NCBI RefSeq assembly: GCF_014644315.1
Contig: NZ_BMKL01000001.1
Span: 2,181,001-2,245,000 of the forward strand
Direction of reading: 5' to 3'
Origin: Tsuneonella deserti
GTDB lineage: Bacteria; Pseudomonadota; Alphaproteobacteria; Sphingomonadales; Sphingomonadaceae
Length of the DNA stretch: 64,000 bases
Shown: positions 1 through 6,740 of the stretch, piece by piece
Position numbering within the stretch: position 1 is the first letter of the stretch
How the letters are laid out: the number at the start of each line of letters is the position of its first letter
Program-made: the position numbers and the translations under genes
The notes under the pieces: model-generated
Databases searched by the model: none
Seen by the model: only the letters and a program-made list of their open reading frames with translations
What the model was told of the DNA's origin: nothing

Positions 1-686
1 TCCACCTCGGCAAGGTCGACCTTGAGGCCGGGACCCATCGTGGTGGTCAGGGAAACCTTGCGCACGTACTTGCCCTTGCCGCCGGCAGGCTTGGCCTTGA
101 CGATCGCATCGGTGAATGCCGCGAAGTTGCGCTTCAGGTCCTCGTCCGAGAACGACAGCTTGCCGAGCCCGGAGTGGATGATGCCCTGCTTTTCCACGCG
201 GAACTCGACCTGGCCGCCCTTTGCGTCCTTAACGGCCTGCTCGACGTTCGGAGTGACCGTGCCGAGCTTCGGGTTCGGCATCAGGCCCTTGGGGCCCAGA
301 ACCTTGCCGAGACGGCCAACGACACCCATCATGTCGGGGGTCGCGATCACGCGGTCATAGGCGAGGTTGCCGGCCTGCATGTCTTCCATCAGGTCTTCGG
401 CACCAACCTTGTCAGCACCGGCGGCAAGCGCCTTTTCGGCATTGTCGCCGCGGGCGAACACCGCCACGCGCACGGTCTTGCCCGTACCGGCAGGCAGCGA
501 CACCATTCCCCGGACCATCTGGTCGGCGTGGCGCGGGTCGACGCCGAGGTTCATCGCGACTTCGAGAGTCTCGTCGAACTTCTTGCTGGCGTTGTCACGC
601 AGCATCTTGAGCGCATCGTCGAAGCTGTAGAGCGTATCGCGATCGATCTGGGCGAGAACCTTCGCCTTCTTGGTCAGCTTGGCCAT
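1..686 (-). CDS. rplA: 50S ribosomal protein L1 (3' end cut by window edge)
   Basis: Large-subunit protein of the L1 stalk, which moves deacylated tRNA out of the E site; in many bacteria L1 also represses its own rplKA mRNA. The protein starts [10 protein letters not shown] and carries the conserved central stretch around [13 protein letters not shown] plus the C-terminal signature TTTMGPG. About 228 residues are visible and the reading frame is still open at base 1, so only a few C-terminal residues are missing compared with the usual 230-235. The ATG lies 4 bp downstream of the rplK stop, so the two genes are cotranscribed, as is universal in bacteria. Identity is certain; only the stop codon is outside the window. 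Confidence 0.98.
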   Translation of the reverse strand, partial: MAKLTKKAKVLAQIDRDTLYSFDDALKMLRDNASKKFDETLEVAMNLGVDPRHADQMVRGMVSLPAGTGKTVRVAVFARGDNAEKALAAGADKVGAEDLMEDMQAGNLAYDRVIATPDMMGVVGRLGKVLGPKGLMPNPKLGTVTPNVEQAVKDAKGGQVEFRVEKQGIIHSGLGKLSFSDEDLKRNFAAFTDAIVKAKPAGGKGKYVRKVSLTTTMGPGLKVDLAEV

Positions 687-690
687 CGGA

Positions 691-1122
691 TCAGCCCTCC
701 GTCACTTCGAGGCCCATCGAGCGCGCGGAGCCCTCGATGATCTTGGTTGCCTGGTCGAGATCGTTGGCGTTGAGGTCGGCCATCTTCAGCTCGGCGATCT
801 TGGTCAGTTCGCTGCGGGCAATCTTCCCCGCAGTCACCTTGCCCGGCTCCTTCGAACCCGACTTGAGGTTCGCTGCCTTCTTGATCAGGAAGCTCGCCGG
901 CGGCGTCTTCGTGACGAAGGTGAAGCTGCGGTCGGCAAACACGGTGATGACGGTGGGAATGGGCATGCCCTTCTCCATCTCGCCGGTCGCCGCGTTGAAC
1001 GCCTTGCAGAACTCCATGATGTTCACGCCGCGCTGACCCAGTGCAGGACCGATGGGCGGTGACGGGTTGGCGGCGCCCGCGGGCACCTGCAGCTTGATGT
1101 AGCCGTCGATCTTCTTGGCCAT
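691..1122 (-). CDS. rplK: 50S ribosomal protein L11
   Basis: L11 forms the GTPase-associated centre with 23S rRNA and is needed for stringent-factor activation. The 143-residue protein has the normal family length and shows the N-terminal proline-rich segment ([18 protein letters not shown]), the central [12 protein letters not shown] strand and the C-terminal RNA-binding domain ending near ARSMGLEV. An AGGAGG-type ribosome-binding site (seen as cctcct at 1131-1136) precedes the ATG. It is the first gene of the rplKA pair. In most bacteria nusG lies directly upstream on the same strand; here an opposite-strand protease gene (1395-2477) separates them, so rplK probably needs a promoter in the 272 bp upstream. 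Confidence 0.98.
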   Translation of the reverse strand: MAKKIDGYIKLQVPAGAANPSPPIGPALGQRGVNIMEFCKAFNAATGEMEKGMPIPTVITVFADRSFTFVTKTPPASFLIKKAANLKSGSKEPGKVTAGKIARSELTKIAELKMADLNANDLDQATKIIEGSARSMGLEVTEG

Positions 1123-1394
1123 TATAGGCCTCCTTTCTCACTGTCGCCCCGCCTCTCGATGCGTCGAAAAGGCGAAGCTCATGGTAAGCGGTTCGACGAG
1201 CCGCCACATGGCGACTCTCCCGCATGGTTTCCCGGTTCGGAGCTGGGAAGGCGCGCGCATAGTCGAGTGGCTGTCATATTGCAACCGGGATGCCAGCTGG
1301 CCGAAGCCTCGGCGCTGCATCCGGATAGGCGACGCATGTTGTTGGTCGATTATGTCTATACGCCTGCGTCTCTGCGTAATATAATTTCAGCATC
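1123..1394. promoter_or_regulatory. Divergent intergenic region between rplK and the aspartic protease gene
   Basis: This 272-bp gap separates two genes that point away from each other, so it should hold promoters for both. On the plus strand a perfect TATAAT is seen at 1380-1385, only nine bases before the protease ATG at 1395, which would give an almost leaderless transcript; no good -35 box is seen at the usual distance. On the minus strand I could not pick a convincing sigma-70 promoter for rplKA by eye. Antitermination-linked or L1-binding leader structures may be present but were not modelled. Confidence 0.4.
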
Positions 1395-2477
1395 ATGAAG
1401 CAGGGCTCATCTGGCGCTCCCGTGATTTCACCAGGCCGCAAGCTGATGCACGTGGCCGCGGCGCTGGCGCTGCTGTCCCCCGGGGCTGCCCAGGCGAGCG
1501 GAAGCCCATCCCCCCTTTCCGCTGATCCGCCAACGAACCTGCCTAGACCAGGCGAGGCGGAGATCGACGATGCACTCGCTATCTCCGGAACCGATATCGC
1601 CGCCGAGAAGCTGCGCACCCGCATGACTGTGCCGGTCATCGTCAACGGGCGCGGTCCATACCGCTTCGTGGTCGACAGCGGCGCAGATACATCGGTTGTC
1701 GGTGAGCGGCTCGCCAGCGCCCTTGCGCTTCCTTCGGGCAGTCCGGCCTTCCTGATCGGAGTAACCGAGAATGCGTGGATCAATCGGGCGATGGTCGATC
1801 GATTCGATCTGGGACCGTCGTCGGTCTCGAATCTCGAAGTTCCGGTGCTGAAGGACCTGGACATCGGTGCCGAGGGCATGGTCGGGCTCGATGCGCTGGT
1901 CGATCAGCGGCTGGTGCTCGATTTCGAAAGGCGGACGATCAGCATCGACGATCGAACCCGTCCGGCGGCGATGATGGACGGAGAGATCGTCGTGACCGCC
2001 CGGCTTAGGCGTGGGCAGCTGATCCTCACACGGATAAGGGCCGGGTTGACGCCGGTCGAAGCGGTCATCGACACCGGCTCGGAAGCGACCATCGGAAATC
2101 TCGCGCTAAGAAACCGGCTCCGCAAACGCTTTCCGGACCGGTTCGGTACGATTGAACTCCAGGGTGTGACCGGGGTGGCAAGCAAGCTCGAGGCCGCTGT
2201 GATACCCGAACTCAAGATGGGCCAGGTAACGCTGCGGAATGTACCGATTGCCTTTGGCGACCTGCCGCCGTTCAAGGTGTTCGGAATGAGAGACCGGCCC
2301 GCATTATTGCTCGGCACGGATCTCATGGAAACATTCCGCAAGGTCTCGCTCGACTTCGCCGCGCGGAAAGTTCGGTTCCAGTTGCGCCAGTGCGAACCGC
2401 ATTCCGTCGTCGTGAAGGCGGCAGTTACGCGAACGATGAAGCTGAGCGCCGATGGGGGCGCAGTCTGCGCCCGCTAA
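1395..2477 (+). CDS. Retropepsin-like aspartic protease, exported
   Basis: The 360-residue protein starts with a probable signal peptide (hydrophobic segment about residues 18-33, ending in AQASG). Two aspartic-protease half-sites follow: VDSGADTSVVG near residue 95 and IDTGSEATIGN near residue 227, each with the D-S/T-G catalytic core, arranged as two tandem retropepsin folds. The family contains periplasmic or secreted proteases of unknown substrate in proteobacteria. It lies on the strand opposite to the secE-nusG-rplKA block and splits it, with only 13 bp to the nusG stop on the other side. The ATG at 1395 has a TATAAT nearby but no clear ribosome-binding site, which fits a short-leader or leaderless message. 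Function beyond peptidase is unknown. Confidence 0.85.
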   Translation: MKQGSSGAPVISPGRKLMHVAAALALLSPGAAQASGSPSPLSADPPTNLPRPGEAEIDDALAISGTDIAAEKLRTRMTVPVIVNGRGPYRFVVDSGADTSVVGERLASALALPSGSPAFLIGVTENAWINRAMVDRFDLGPSSVSNLEVPVLKDLDIGAEGMVGLDALVDQRLVLDFERRTISIDDRTRPAAMMDGEIVVTARLRRGQLILTRIRAGLTPVEAVIDTGSEATIGNLALRNRLRKRFPDRFGTIELQGVTGVASKLEAAVIPELKMGQVTLRNVPIAFGDLPPFKVFGMRDRPALLLGTDLMETFRKVSLDFAARKVRFQLRQCEPHSVVVKAAVTRTMKLSADGGAVCAR

Positions 2478-2490
2478 TGCAGCGCGCAGC

Positions 2491-3027
2491 TTACTTGACG
2501 AGTTCGACTTCCTCGAAGCCGAGTTCGACGGGAGTGGCACGGCCGAAGATCGACACGCTGACCTTGACCCGCTGCTTGTCGAAATCGAGTTCCTCGACCA
2601 CGCCGTTGAAGCTTGCGAACGGCCCGGCGTTGACCTTGACCTGGTCGCCGATTTCATAATCGACACTGACCTGGCGCTTGGGCGCAGCCTTGGCTTCTTC
2701 CATGCCGCCGAAGTAGCGGGCGGCCTCACGCTCGGAGATCGCCTGCGGCTTGTTCCCCGAGCCAAGAAAGCCGGTCACCTTGGGAGTGTTCTTGACCAGG
2801 TGGTACACGTCGTCGGTCATGTTGAGCTTGGCCAGAACATAGCCTGGCATGAACTTGCGTTCGACCTGCACCTTCTTGCCGCGCTTGACCTCGGTCACGG
2901 TTTCGGTCGGCACCTCGACGGCCTCGACCGCTTCGGACAACCCGAGACGTTCAGCCTCCGAGATGATCGCGTCGCGAACCTTGTTCTCGAAGCCGGAATA
3001 GGCGTGGATGATGTACCAGCGGGCCAT
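2491..3027 (-). CDS. nusG: Transcription termination/antitermination factor NusG
   Basis: NusG binds RNA polymerase through its N-terminal NGN domain and joins Rho or the ribosome (S10) through the C-terminal KOW domain. The protein has 178 residues, the usual length. The NGN start MARWYIIHAYSGFENKV, the loop rich in KRGKKVQVERKFMPGYV and the KOW segment around residues 123-150 (GDQVKVNAGPFASFNG) are all visible. It follows secE on the same strand with a 25-bp gap, the standard secE-nusG order. Downstream, where rplK is expected, a convergent protease gene begins instead (its stop is 13 bp away), so nusG transcription either ends here or reads antisense through the protease gene into rplK. 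Confidence 0.98.
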   Translation of the reverse strand: MARWYIIHAYSGFENKVRDAIISEAERLGLSEAVEAVEVPTETVTEVKRGKKVQVERKFMPGYVLAKLNMTDDVYHLVKNTPKVTGFLGSGNKPQAISEREAARYFGGMEEAKAAPKRQVSVDYEIGDQVKVNAGPFASFNGVVEELDFDKQRVKVSVSIFGRATPVELGFEEVELVK

Positions 3028-3052
3028 GATTGCGTTTTCTATCCAGTGAAGA

Positions 3053-3247
3053 TCAGGCGAGCGACAGCAGCCAGGCCATGATGGCGCCGAACAGTGTGTC
3101 GATCCCGAGGAAGAAGACCGAGAGGATCAGCATCATGATGGCCACGAAGATCGCGGTGCGAACCGTTTCCTCGCGGCTCGGCCAGACGACCTTGCGCCCT
3201 TCGGCGCGCACCTGGTTCAGAAATTCCGCCGGGCTCGTCTTTGCCAT
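3053..3247 (-). CDS. secE: Preprotein translocase subunit SecE
   Basis: SecE is the small essential clamp of the SecYEG channel. This is the short single-membrane-span form of 64 residues: an amphipathic N-terminal part with the conserved EGRKVVWPSREET segment followed by one transmembrane helix (about residues 31-60). I chose ATG at 3247, which starts MAKTSPAEFL; a longer reading frame upstream has no conserved residues. It stands between the tRNA-Trp/small-gene region and nusG in the classical order. The upstream 233 bp to the next gene hold a strong hairpin that would end transcription from the 49-codon gene before secE, so secE should have its own promoter between about 3250 and 3410. Confidence 0.96.
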   Translation of the reverse strand: MAKTSPAEFLNQVRAEGRKVVWPSREETVRTAIFVAIMMLILSVFFLGIDTLFGAIMAWLLSLA

Positions 3248-3415
3248 TGTACCGTCAGCTCTCGCGTGCAGTTGATTGTGCCGGTCCCCTGGATGGAGCC
3301 CCCGTGACAAGTAGGGGGCCGGGCCGCCCCGGTTCAAGTGCCGGGAGGGCTGGCAGTGCTCCATCTGTCGGAAAAAGCGGCACCGCCATTAGGACGCGTA
3401 TCATCCAAAAGCAAG

Positions 3416-3447
3416 CGGGCCGGCCAACCCCGCGGGGTGCCGGCCCG
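3416..3447 (-). terminator. Strong hairpin, likely terminator of the 49-codon gene
   Basis: A perfect 9-bp stem (3416-3424 with 3439-3447, CGGGCCGGC paired to GCCGGCCCG) encloses a loop that itself holds the palindrome ACCCCGCGGGGT. Read on the minus strand the hairpin is followed by a short T-rich tail (cttgctttt). It lies 33 bp beyond the stop of the small gene at 3481 and before secE, so it would insulate the two. No termination assay is implied; the call rests on structure and position. Confidence 0.65.
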
Positions 3448-3480
3448 TTGCGGCTTCGGTATCTCGAGCGCCGTGACTGC

Positions 3481-3630
3481 TTACCGCCGCCCGAAGATGC
3501 GGGCGAGCAGGCCAGGTTCTTCCATAGGCCGGATCGGTCCGTGGATTCTCATGCGCGTGGAGGCGTCGTGATACGGACGAGGCTGCACCCATGCATCGGG
3601 CCGGCTGCTGCGAAAGGAAAGACCAGACAT
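3481..3630 (-). CDS. 49-residue basic protein, probable general-stress gene
   Basis: I do not recognise this protein by name. The ATG at 3630 opens 49 codons ending in TAA. The product is basic and rich in Arg and Pro, with no membrane span: it begins MSGLSFRSSRPDAW and ends LLARIFGRR. Three independent signals support it as a gene: an EcfG-type promoter (GGAAC, 17 bp, CGTT at 3700-3675) about 45 bp upstream, a weak Shine-Dalgarno (cagggaac) and a strong terminator 33 bp downstream. It is a single-gene unit inserted between tRNA-Trp and secE. The C-terminal LLARIFGRR pattern is reminiscent of many short sphingomonad proteins of unknown role. Too short for automatic gene callers to take with confidence, so it may be missed elsewhere. 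Confidence 0.7.
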   Translation of the reverse strand: MSGLSFRSSRPDAWVQPRPYHDASTRMRIHGPIRPMEEPGLLARIFGRR

Positions 3631-3674
3631 GAATATGTTCCCTGAACCGATTTGCCCCACCGGCTTTCACTCCA

Positions 3675-3700
3675 AACGAATGCTTCGGCGGCGCGGTTCC
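3675..3700 (-). promoter_or_regulatory. EcfG-type (general stress response) promoter
   Basis: On the minus strand GGAAC (3700-3696) is followed after exactly 17 bp by CGTT (3678-3675). This matches the known alphaproteobacterial EcfG consensus GGAAC-N16/17-CGTT. The expected transcription start is near 3668, giving a leader of about 38 bases before the ATG at 3630. A pattern of this stringency is expected by chance only about once in a window of this size, so position before a gene is what makes it credible. Confidence 0.65.
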
Positions 3701-3739
3701 CCGCTTAACTAGTGCTAATGCGCCGGCCATGGCGAAGCT

Positions 3740-3757
3740 CTTGCCTGCGCAGGCAAG
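3740..3757. repeat. Perfect 18-bp palindrome
   Basis: CTTGCCTGC is immediately followed by its reverse complement GCAGGCAAG. It lies 50 bp downstream of the tRNA-Trp 3' end (in the minus-strand direction) and could help end or process the tRNA transcript. A smaller hairpin (CCCC, GAA, GGGG) sits at about 3767-3777. No T-run follows the palindrome, so its role as terminator is uncertain. Confidence 0.4.
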
Positions 3758-3807
3758 AAATGGGCGCCCCCGAAGGGGTAGGCTAACGGTTGCGAACGGA
3801 AGAAAGT

Positions 3808-3883
3808 TGGCAGGGGCGGAGGGACTCGAACCCACGGCCCTCGGTTTTGGAGACCGATGCTCTACCAGCTGAGCTACACCCCT
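3808..3883 (-). tRNA. tRNA-Trp (CCA anticodon)
   Basis: Read on the minus strand the 76-nt sequence folds as a full cloverleaf: acceptor AGGGGTG pairs with CGCCCCT, the D arm contains AGCTCAGCTGGTAGAGC, the anticodon loop reads TCTCCAAAA with anticodon CCA, and the T arm contains GGTTCGAGTCC. The 3' terminal CCA is encoded (3810-3808). tRNA-Trp directly upstream of secE-nusG is a conserved arrangement in many alphaproteobacteria, which supports the identity. Confidence 0.97.
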
Positions 3884-3899
3884 GCGCTGGAAGGGGCGC

Positions 3900-3928
3900 G
3901 CTTTAGGTGCAAAAGCGATGCATCGCAA
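3900..3928 (-). promoter_or_regulatory. Possible sigma-70-type promoter for tRNA-Trp
   Basis: On the minus strand TTGCGA (3928-3923) and TAAAGC (3905-3900) are separated by 17 bp. A start near 3893 would lie about ten bases before the mature tRNA 5' end at 3883. The -10 element is weak (three or four matches), so this is a positional guess. The site sits in the short divergent gap between tRNA-Trp and aat. Confidence 0.35.
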
Positions 3929-3959
3929 GCGGCCAAACCCTGCTAAAAGTGCTCGATCT

Positions 3960-4658
3960 ATGCATCCCCCCGGACTACCGCTCGTTCCCAGCGAATTGCT
4001 GATGCTCGCATATCGCAGCGGCATCTTTCCAATGTCCGATGGCCGCGACGATCCAGAAGTGTTCTGGGTAGAGCCCAAGCGTCGCGCGATCCTGCCGCTT
4101 GCCGGCTTCCATCTCTCGCACTCGTTGGCCAAGGCGATTCGCAAGGATCGCTTCCGAGTGAGTTGCGACCAAGCGTTCGATCAGGTGATGGCGGAGTGTG
4201 CCGCGCCCAGGCCCGATCATCCCGAAAGCTGGATCAGCAGGCGGATAATGGCAAGTTATCGCGCCCTGCATTCGGAAGGGCACGCTCATTCGATCGAATG
4301 CTGGCAGGGCGATGAGCTCGTCGGCGGGCTCTACGGCGTAGGGTTCGGCGGGGTGTTCTGCGGCGAATCGATGTTCAGCCGGGCTGACAACGCCAGCAAG
4401 GTGGCGCTTGCCTGGCTCGTGGCGCTGCTCCGCCGGGCTGGAGCGCGCCTGCTTGATTGTCAGTTCATGACCGAACATCTCGCCTCGCTCGGTGCGGTCG
4501 AAATTTCCCAGGCGCGCTATGTCGCCTTGCTGGCGGACGCCGAAGGCATCGGCGCAGCTTCGCTGCCGGAAGCTTTTGGCGCGCTCGAAGACGAAGCCTC
4601 CGGCTTGGGCTTGCCCCCGTCGAAGCTCATTTTGCAGTCCTTGACCCAGACATCGTAG
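3960..4658 (+). CDS. aat: Leucyl/phenylalanyl-tRNA-protein transferase
   Basis: Adds Leu or Phe from tRNA to the N terminus of proteins beginning with Lys or Arg, creating an N-degron for ClpAPS. The protein (232 residues from ATG 3960) has the family signatures: LAYRSGIFPM near the N terminus, the E-x-x-x-x-x-L-V-G-G-L-Y-G-V core, FCGESMFSR, and LLDCQFMTEHLASLG near the C terminus. An upstream in-frame ATG at 3918 would add 14 residues with no family counterpart, so I prefer 3960. Its last 142 bp overlap, tail to tail, the coding sequence of the DUF2155 gene; both C-terminal regions look genuine. The C terminus is longer than in E. coli but typical of what I recall for sphingomonads. Confidence 0.95.
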   Translation: MHPPGLPLVPSELLMLAYRSGIFPMSDGRDDPEVFWVEPKRRAILPLAGFHLSHSLAKAIRKDRFRVSCDQAFDQVMAECAAPRPDHPESWISRRIMASYRALHSEGHAHSIECWQGDELVGGLYGVGFGGVFCGESMFSRADNASKVALAWLVALLRRAGARLLDCQFMTEHLASLGAVEISQARYVALLADAEGIGAASLPEAFGALEDEASGLGLPPSKLILQSLTQTS

Positions 4659-5089
4659 ATCGGATGCTCGACTACATTGAGGCTTGGCGATTCCTTGAAC
4701 AGCCAGCCTGAAAAAACCTTGTTCCAGCTATCGTTGTCGCGGGCACCGCGCACGAACACCTGCGCGAAGGCTCCGGTCTGGCGCGGGAACTCCCACGGTG
4801 CGGTCCGCTCGCACGCAGCGAGGCGGACGATGACATCCCCCCAGCGCTTCGCCTCCCCGGGCTTCATCTGGAAGTCCTGCGACAGGTTGTTCCGCTTGTT
4901 GAGAACACCGATCACCGCGATGCGGTCCTTCATCGGCGTGCCTTCGCCCGCGTCGACGGGGCGAACGGTGGTCGGGGCACGCAGGTTCTCGGGAATCTCC
5001 GTCTCCACCGCACGGGGTGGCGGTGGGCCCTTCGAGCAGGCTGCAAGCGCAGCCAGCGCCGGGATCAGCATGGTGGCACCCGCGCGCAT
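4517..5089 (-). CDS. DUF2155 domain lipoprotein-like protein
   Basis: The 190-residue protein opens with a signal sequence whose cleavage region (ALAALAAC) fits a lipoprotein signal peptidase site, so it is probably anchored in the periplasm. The DUF2155 core follows from about residue 55, with LAACERTAPWEFP, FVRGARDNDSWNKVFSGWLFKESPSLN and the closing PIYDVWVKDC pattern. Family function is unknown; it is conserved in alphaproteobacteria next to the NDUFA12 gene, as here (2-bp gap). The last ~35 residues are a low-complexity Ser/Ala/Pro/Lys tail, and this tail is the part that overlaps aat on the opposite strand. Confidence 0.88.
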   Translation of the reverse strand: MRAGATMLIPALAALAACSKGPPPPRAVETEIPENLRAPTTVRPVDAGEGTPMKDRIAVIGVLNKRNNLSQDFQMKPGEAKRWGDVIVRLAACERTAPWEFPRQTGAFAQVFVRGARDNDSWNKVFSGWLFKESPSLNVVEHPIYDVWVKDCKMSFDGGKPKPEASSSSAPKASGSEAAPMPSASASKAT

Positions 5090-5091
5090 TG

Positions 5092-5505
5092 TCAGGCGTC
5101 CGGGCTCCAGGCTTCGTAGTCGCCAGTGGCGGCTGCGCGCCTTCCACCCCGCTCGAGCGCGCCCTGCGGCCGGTGGGCGGCAGCGGTCCCGGTGGCGTTG
5201 GGGATATAGTCCGCCTCCCAGATGCGCGCCGGCGGCAACCGGCTTTCGGGCACGCCATCAAGCGATCCGTGCAGCCAGCCATGCCATTCCGGGGGGACAT
5301 TGCTGGCGTCGTTCGAGCCGGCGTAGATGACCCAGCGCCGCTCACTGCCGGCGAAGGGCTGCCCCGCCTTCACGCGCTTCTTGGCGCGAAAATAGCGGTT
5401 GCCGGCCAGATCGGTGCCGACCTGCTCGCCGTTCATCGCGCTCCAGAGCGAGGTGCCGATGGTCGCGCCGTCCCACCAGGTGAAGATCTTGGAAAAGAAG
5501 CCCAT
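5092..5505 (-). CDS. NDUFA12-type complex I accessory subunit
   Basis: Homologue of mitochondrial NADH:ubiquinone oxidoreductase subunit NDUFA12 (B17.2), one of the few supernumerary complex I subunits kept in alphaproteobacteria. The 137-residue protein starts MGFFSKIFTWWDGATIGT and shows the family motifs VGTDLAGNRYF, RRWVIYAG and VPPEWHGWLHG. It lacks a signal peptide and would sit on the cytoplasmic arm of complex I. The gene lies in the minus-strand run recX-DUF192-NDUFA12-DUF2155 with gaps of 0 to 40 bp, suggesting one transcript. The C-terminal 40 residues are less conserved and Ala-rich. Confidence 0.93.
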   Translation of the reverse strand: MGFFSKIFTWWDGATIGTSLWSAMNGEQVGTDLAGNRYFRAKKRVKAGQPFAGSERRWVIYAGSNDASNVPPEWHGWLHGSLDGVPESRLPPARIWEADYIPNATGTAAAHRPQGALERGGRRAAATGDYEAWSPDA

Positions 5506-5545
5506 GGGCCGCGCGGTTAGCCGATTCCCCCGGCAGCGCCAAGCG

Positions 5546-6046
5546 CTACCAATCGACCCTCGCGCCAGGGACGATGCCCAGTTGTGCTGCGCGGCCGCCG
5601 GGAATCTCCAGCACTGCCGTAGTCAGGCCGGCGGCACTTACGGGCGTGAGCGAATAGGGCACCGTGTTCGCGGCGATATTGAGGATGCGGCGATCCGCCC
5701 CGATGAAGATGATGTCGAGAGGAAGCGGCGTGTTCTTCATCCAGAAACTGGCCAGGTCGGCTGGCTCGCGCGGGAAGATCATTCCCTCGTCCGCGCCCAG
5801 TTCATTCCTGAACATCAGTCCGCGCGCCTGCTCTTCGCTGCTGCGGGCAACTTCCACGCGGAAGGTGTGCTTCCCTTTCGGCGTCGCCACCGAGAGCGGG
5901 ATCACCGGCAGCCCCGAAACCGGATGCCGCTGGCTGACCGCCGCCGCCGTTGGTGTGGCTTCCGCGGCAGGCTGCGGAGAGCACGCGCTGAAAGCGCCGA
6001 GCGCGGCAAGGGCAAGGAAAGTCATTGCGGGGCGAAGGTGGGTCAT
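5546..6046 (-). CDS. DUF192 family exported protein
   Basis: The 166-residue protein has a lipoprotein-like signal peptide (FLALAALGAFSAC) followed by the DUF192 fold: FRVEVARSSEEQARGLMFR, then GMIFPREPADLASFWMKNT, LPLDIIFIGADRRI and a C-terminal EIPGGRAAQLGI. DUF192 proteins are small beta-barrel proteins of unknown biochemical role, common in bacteria and archaea. Its ATG directly abuts the recX stop (TGA then ATG with no gap), so translation is probably coupled to recX. The family call is firm; the function is not known. Confidence 0.88.
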   Translation of the reverse strand: MTHLRPAMTFLALAALGAFSACSPQPAAEATPTAAAVSQRHPVSGLPVIPLSVATPKGKHTFRVEVARSSEEQARGLMFRNELGADEGMIFPREPADLASFWMKNTPLPLDIIFIGADRRILNIAANTVPYSLTPVSAAGLTTAVLEIPGGRAAQLGIVPGARVDW

Positions 6047-6607
6047 TCAGGATTCCTCGGATTCGGCAGCCCATTCTTCGGCCGCCGTTACGCTGTCGGC
6101 CTCGATTACAGCCCGCGCCGCCTCAAATCCATGCCCTGCCCGCAGCATCGCGGCGAACTGCTTCTGGCGCGTGTCCCGGTCGGTCTCCCTGCCCGAACGG
6201 CTCCAGGGGCCGAGCTTGCGGCGGGAAGCGAAAGCCACAGCGGCGCGGCGCTCCTCGGCTTCGGTGGCGCGGACTGCCTCGCGCACCTCCTCGGTTATGC
6301 CGGCAGCGCCGAGCGCCTGTGCGACGCGGCGCGGACCGTAGCCCCGGCGAAGCAGGCCGCCGCTCCGGGCGCGCGCATAGACCTCGTCGTCGATATAGCC
6401 GGCGGCGATGAACCTTTCCACGACTGCTCCGGGTTCCGGGGGGCGGTCTCCTGCCCACCCGCGTTCGCGCAGCTTGCGAATCAGGTAACTTTCCAGTTTC
6501 GCGCCGCTCGTCGCGAAGCGCGCGACATAACCCAGGGCCAGTTCCTCGAGCTTGACCGCATCGAGCGGAGGAGGCTTTCGCCGGGGGCGGGATCGATCGA
6601 CGGCCAT
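6047..6607 (-). CDS. recX: RecX-family regulatory protein
   Basis: RecX proteins cap and disassemble RecA filaments. The 186-residue protein (ATG 6607) is built of three-helix repeats, with the typical KLRERGW, FIAAGYIDDEVYARA and LLRRGYGPRRVAQAL segments. The start MAVDRSRPRR is chosen because the conserved part begins soon after and the upstream frame runs into the divergent FAAL leader. It is not next to recA in this window; in sphingomonads the recX-like gene is often found with unrelated neighbours. It begins a four-gene minus-strand operon. The most divergent part is the C-terminal acidic tail (EEWAAESEES). Confidence 0.85.
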   Translation of the reverse strand: MAVDRSRPRRKPPPLDAVKLEELALGYVARFATSGAKLESYLIRKLRERGWAGDRPPEPGAVVERFIAAGYIDDEVYARARSGGLLRRGYGPRRVAQALGAAGITEEVREAVRATEAEERRAAVAFASRRKLGPWSRSGRETDRDTRQKQFAAMLRAGHGFEAARAVIEADSVTAAEEWAAESEES

Positions 6608-6740
6608 GCTCGGCCATAATCGTGCCACACTGTGTAACGATTGGGAAACCCTGGACCAACGTGCTATTGGACGCGCACGACCGAACTGCACGCAACAAGC
6701 GCCTGACAGAGGCGCGCAGAGGACGGGTTTCGCTCCACAC

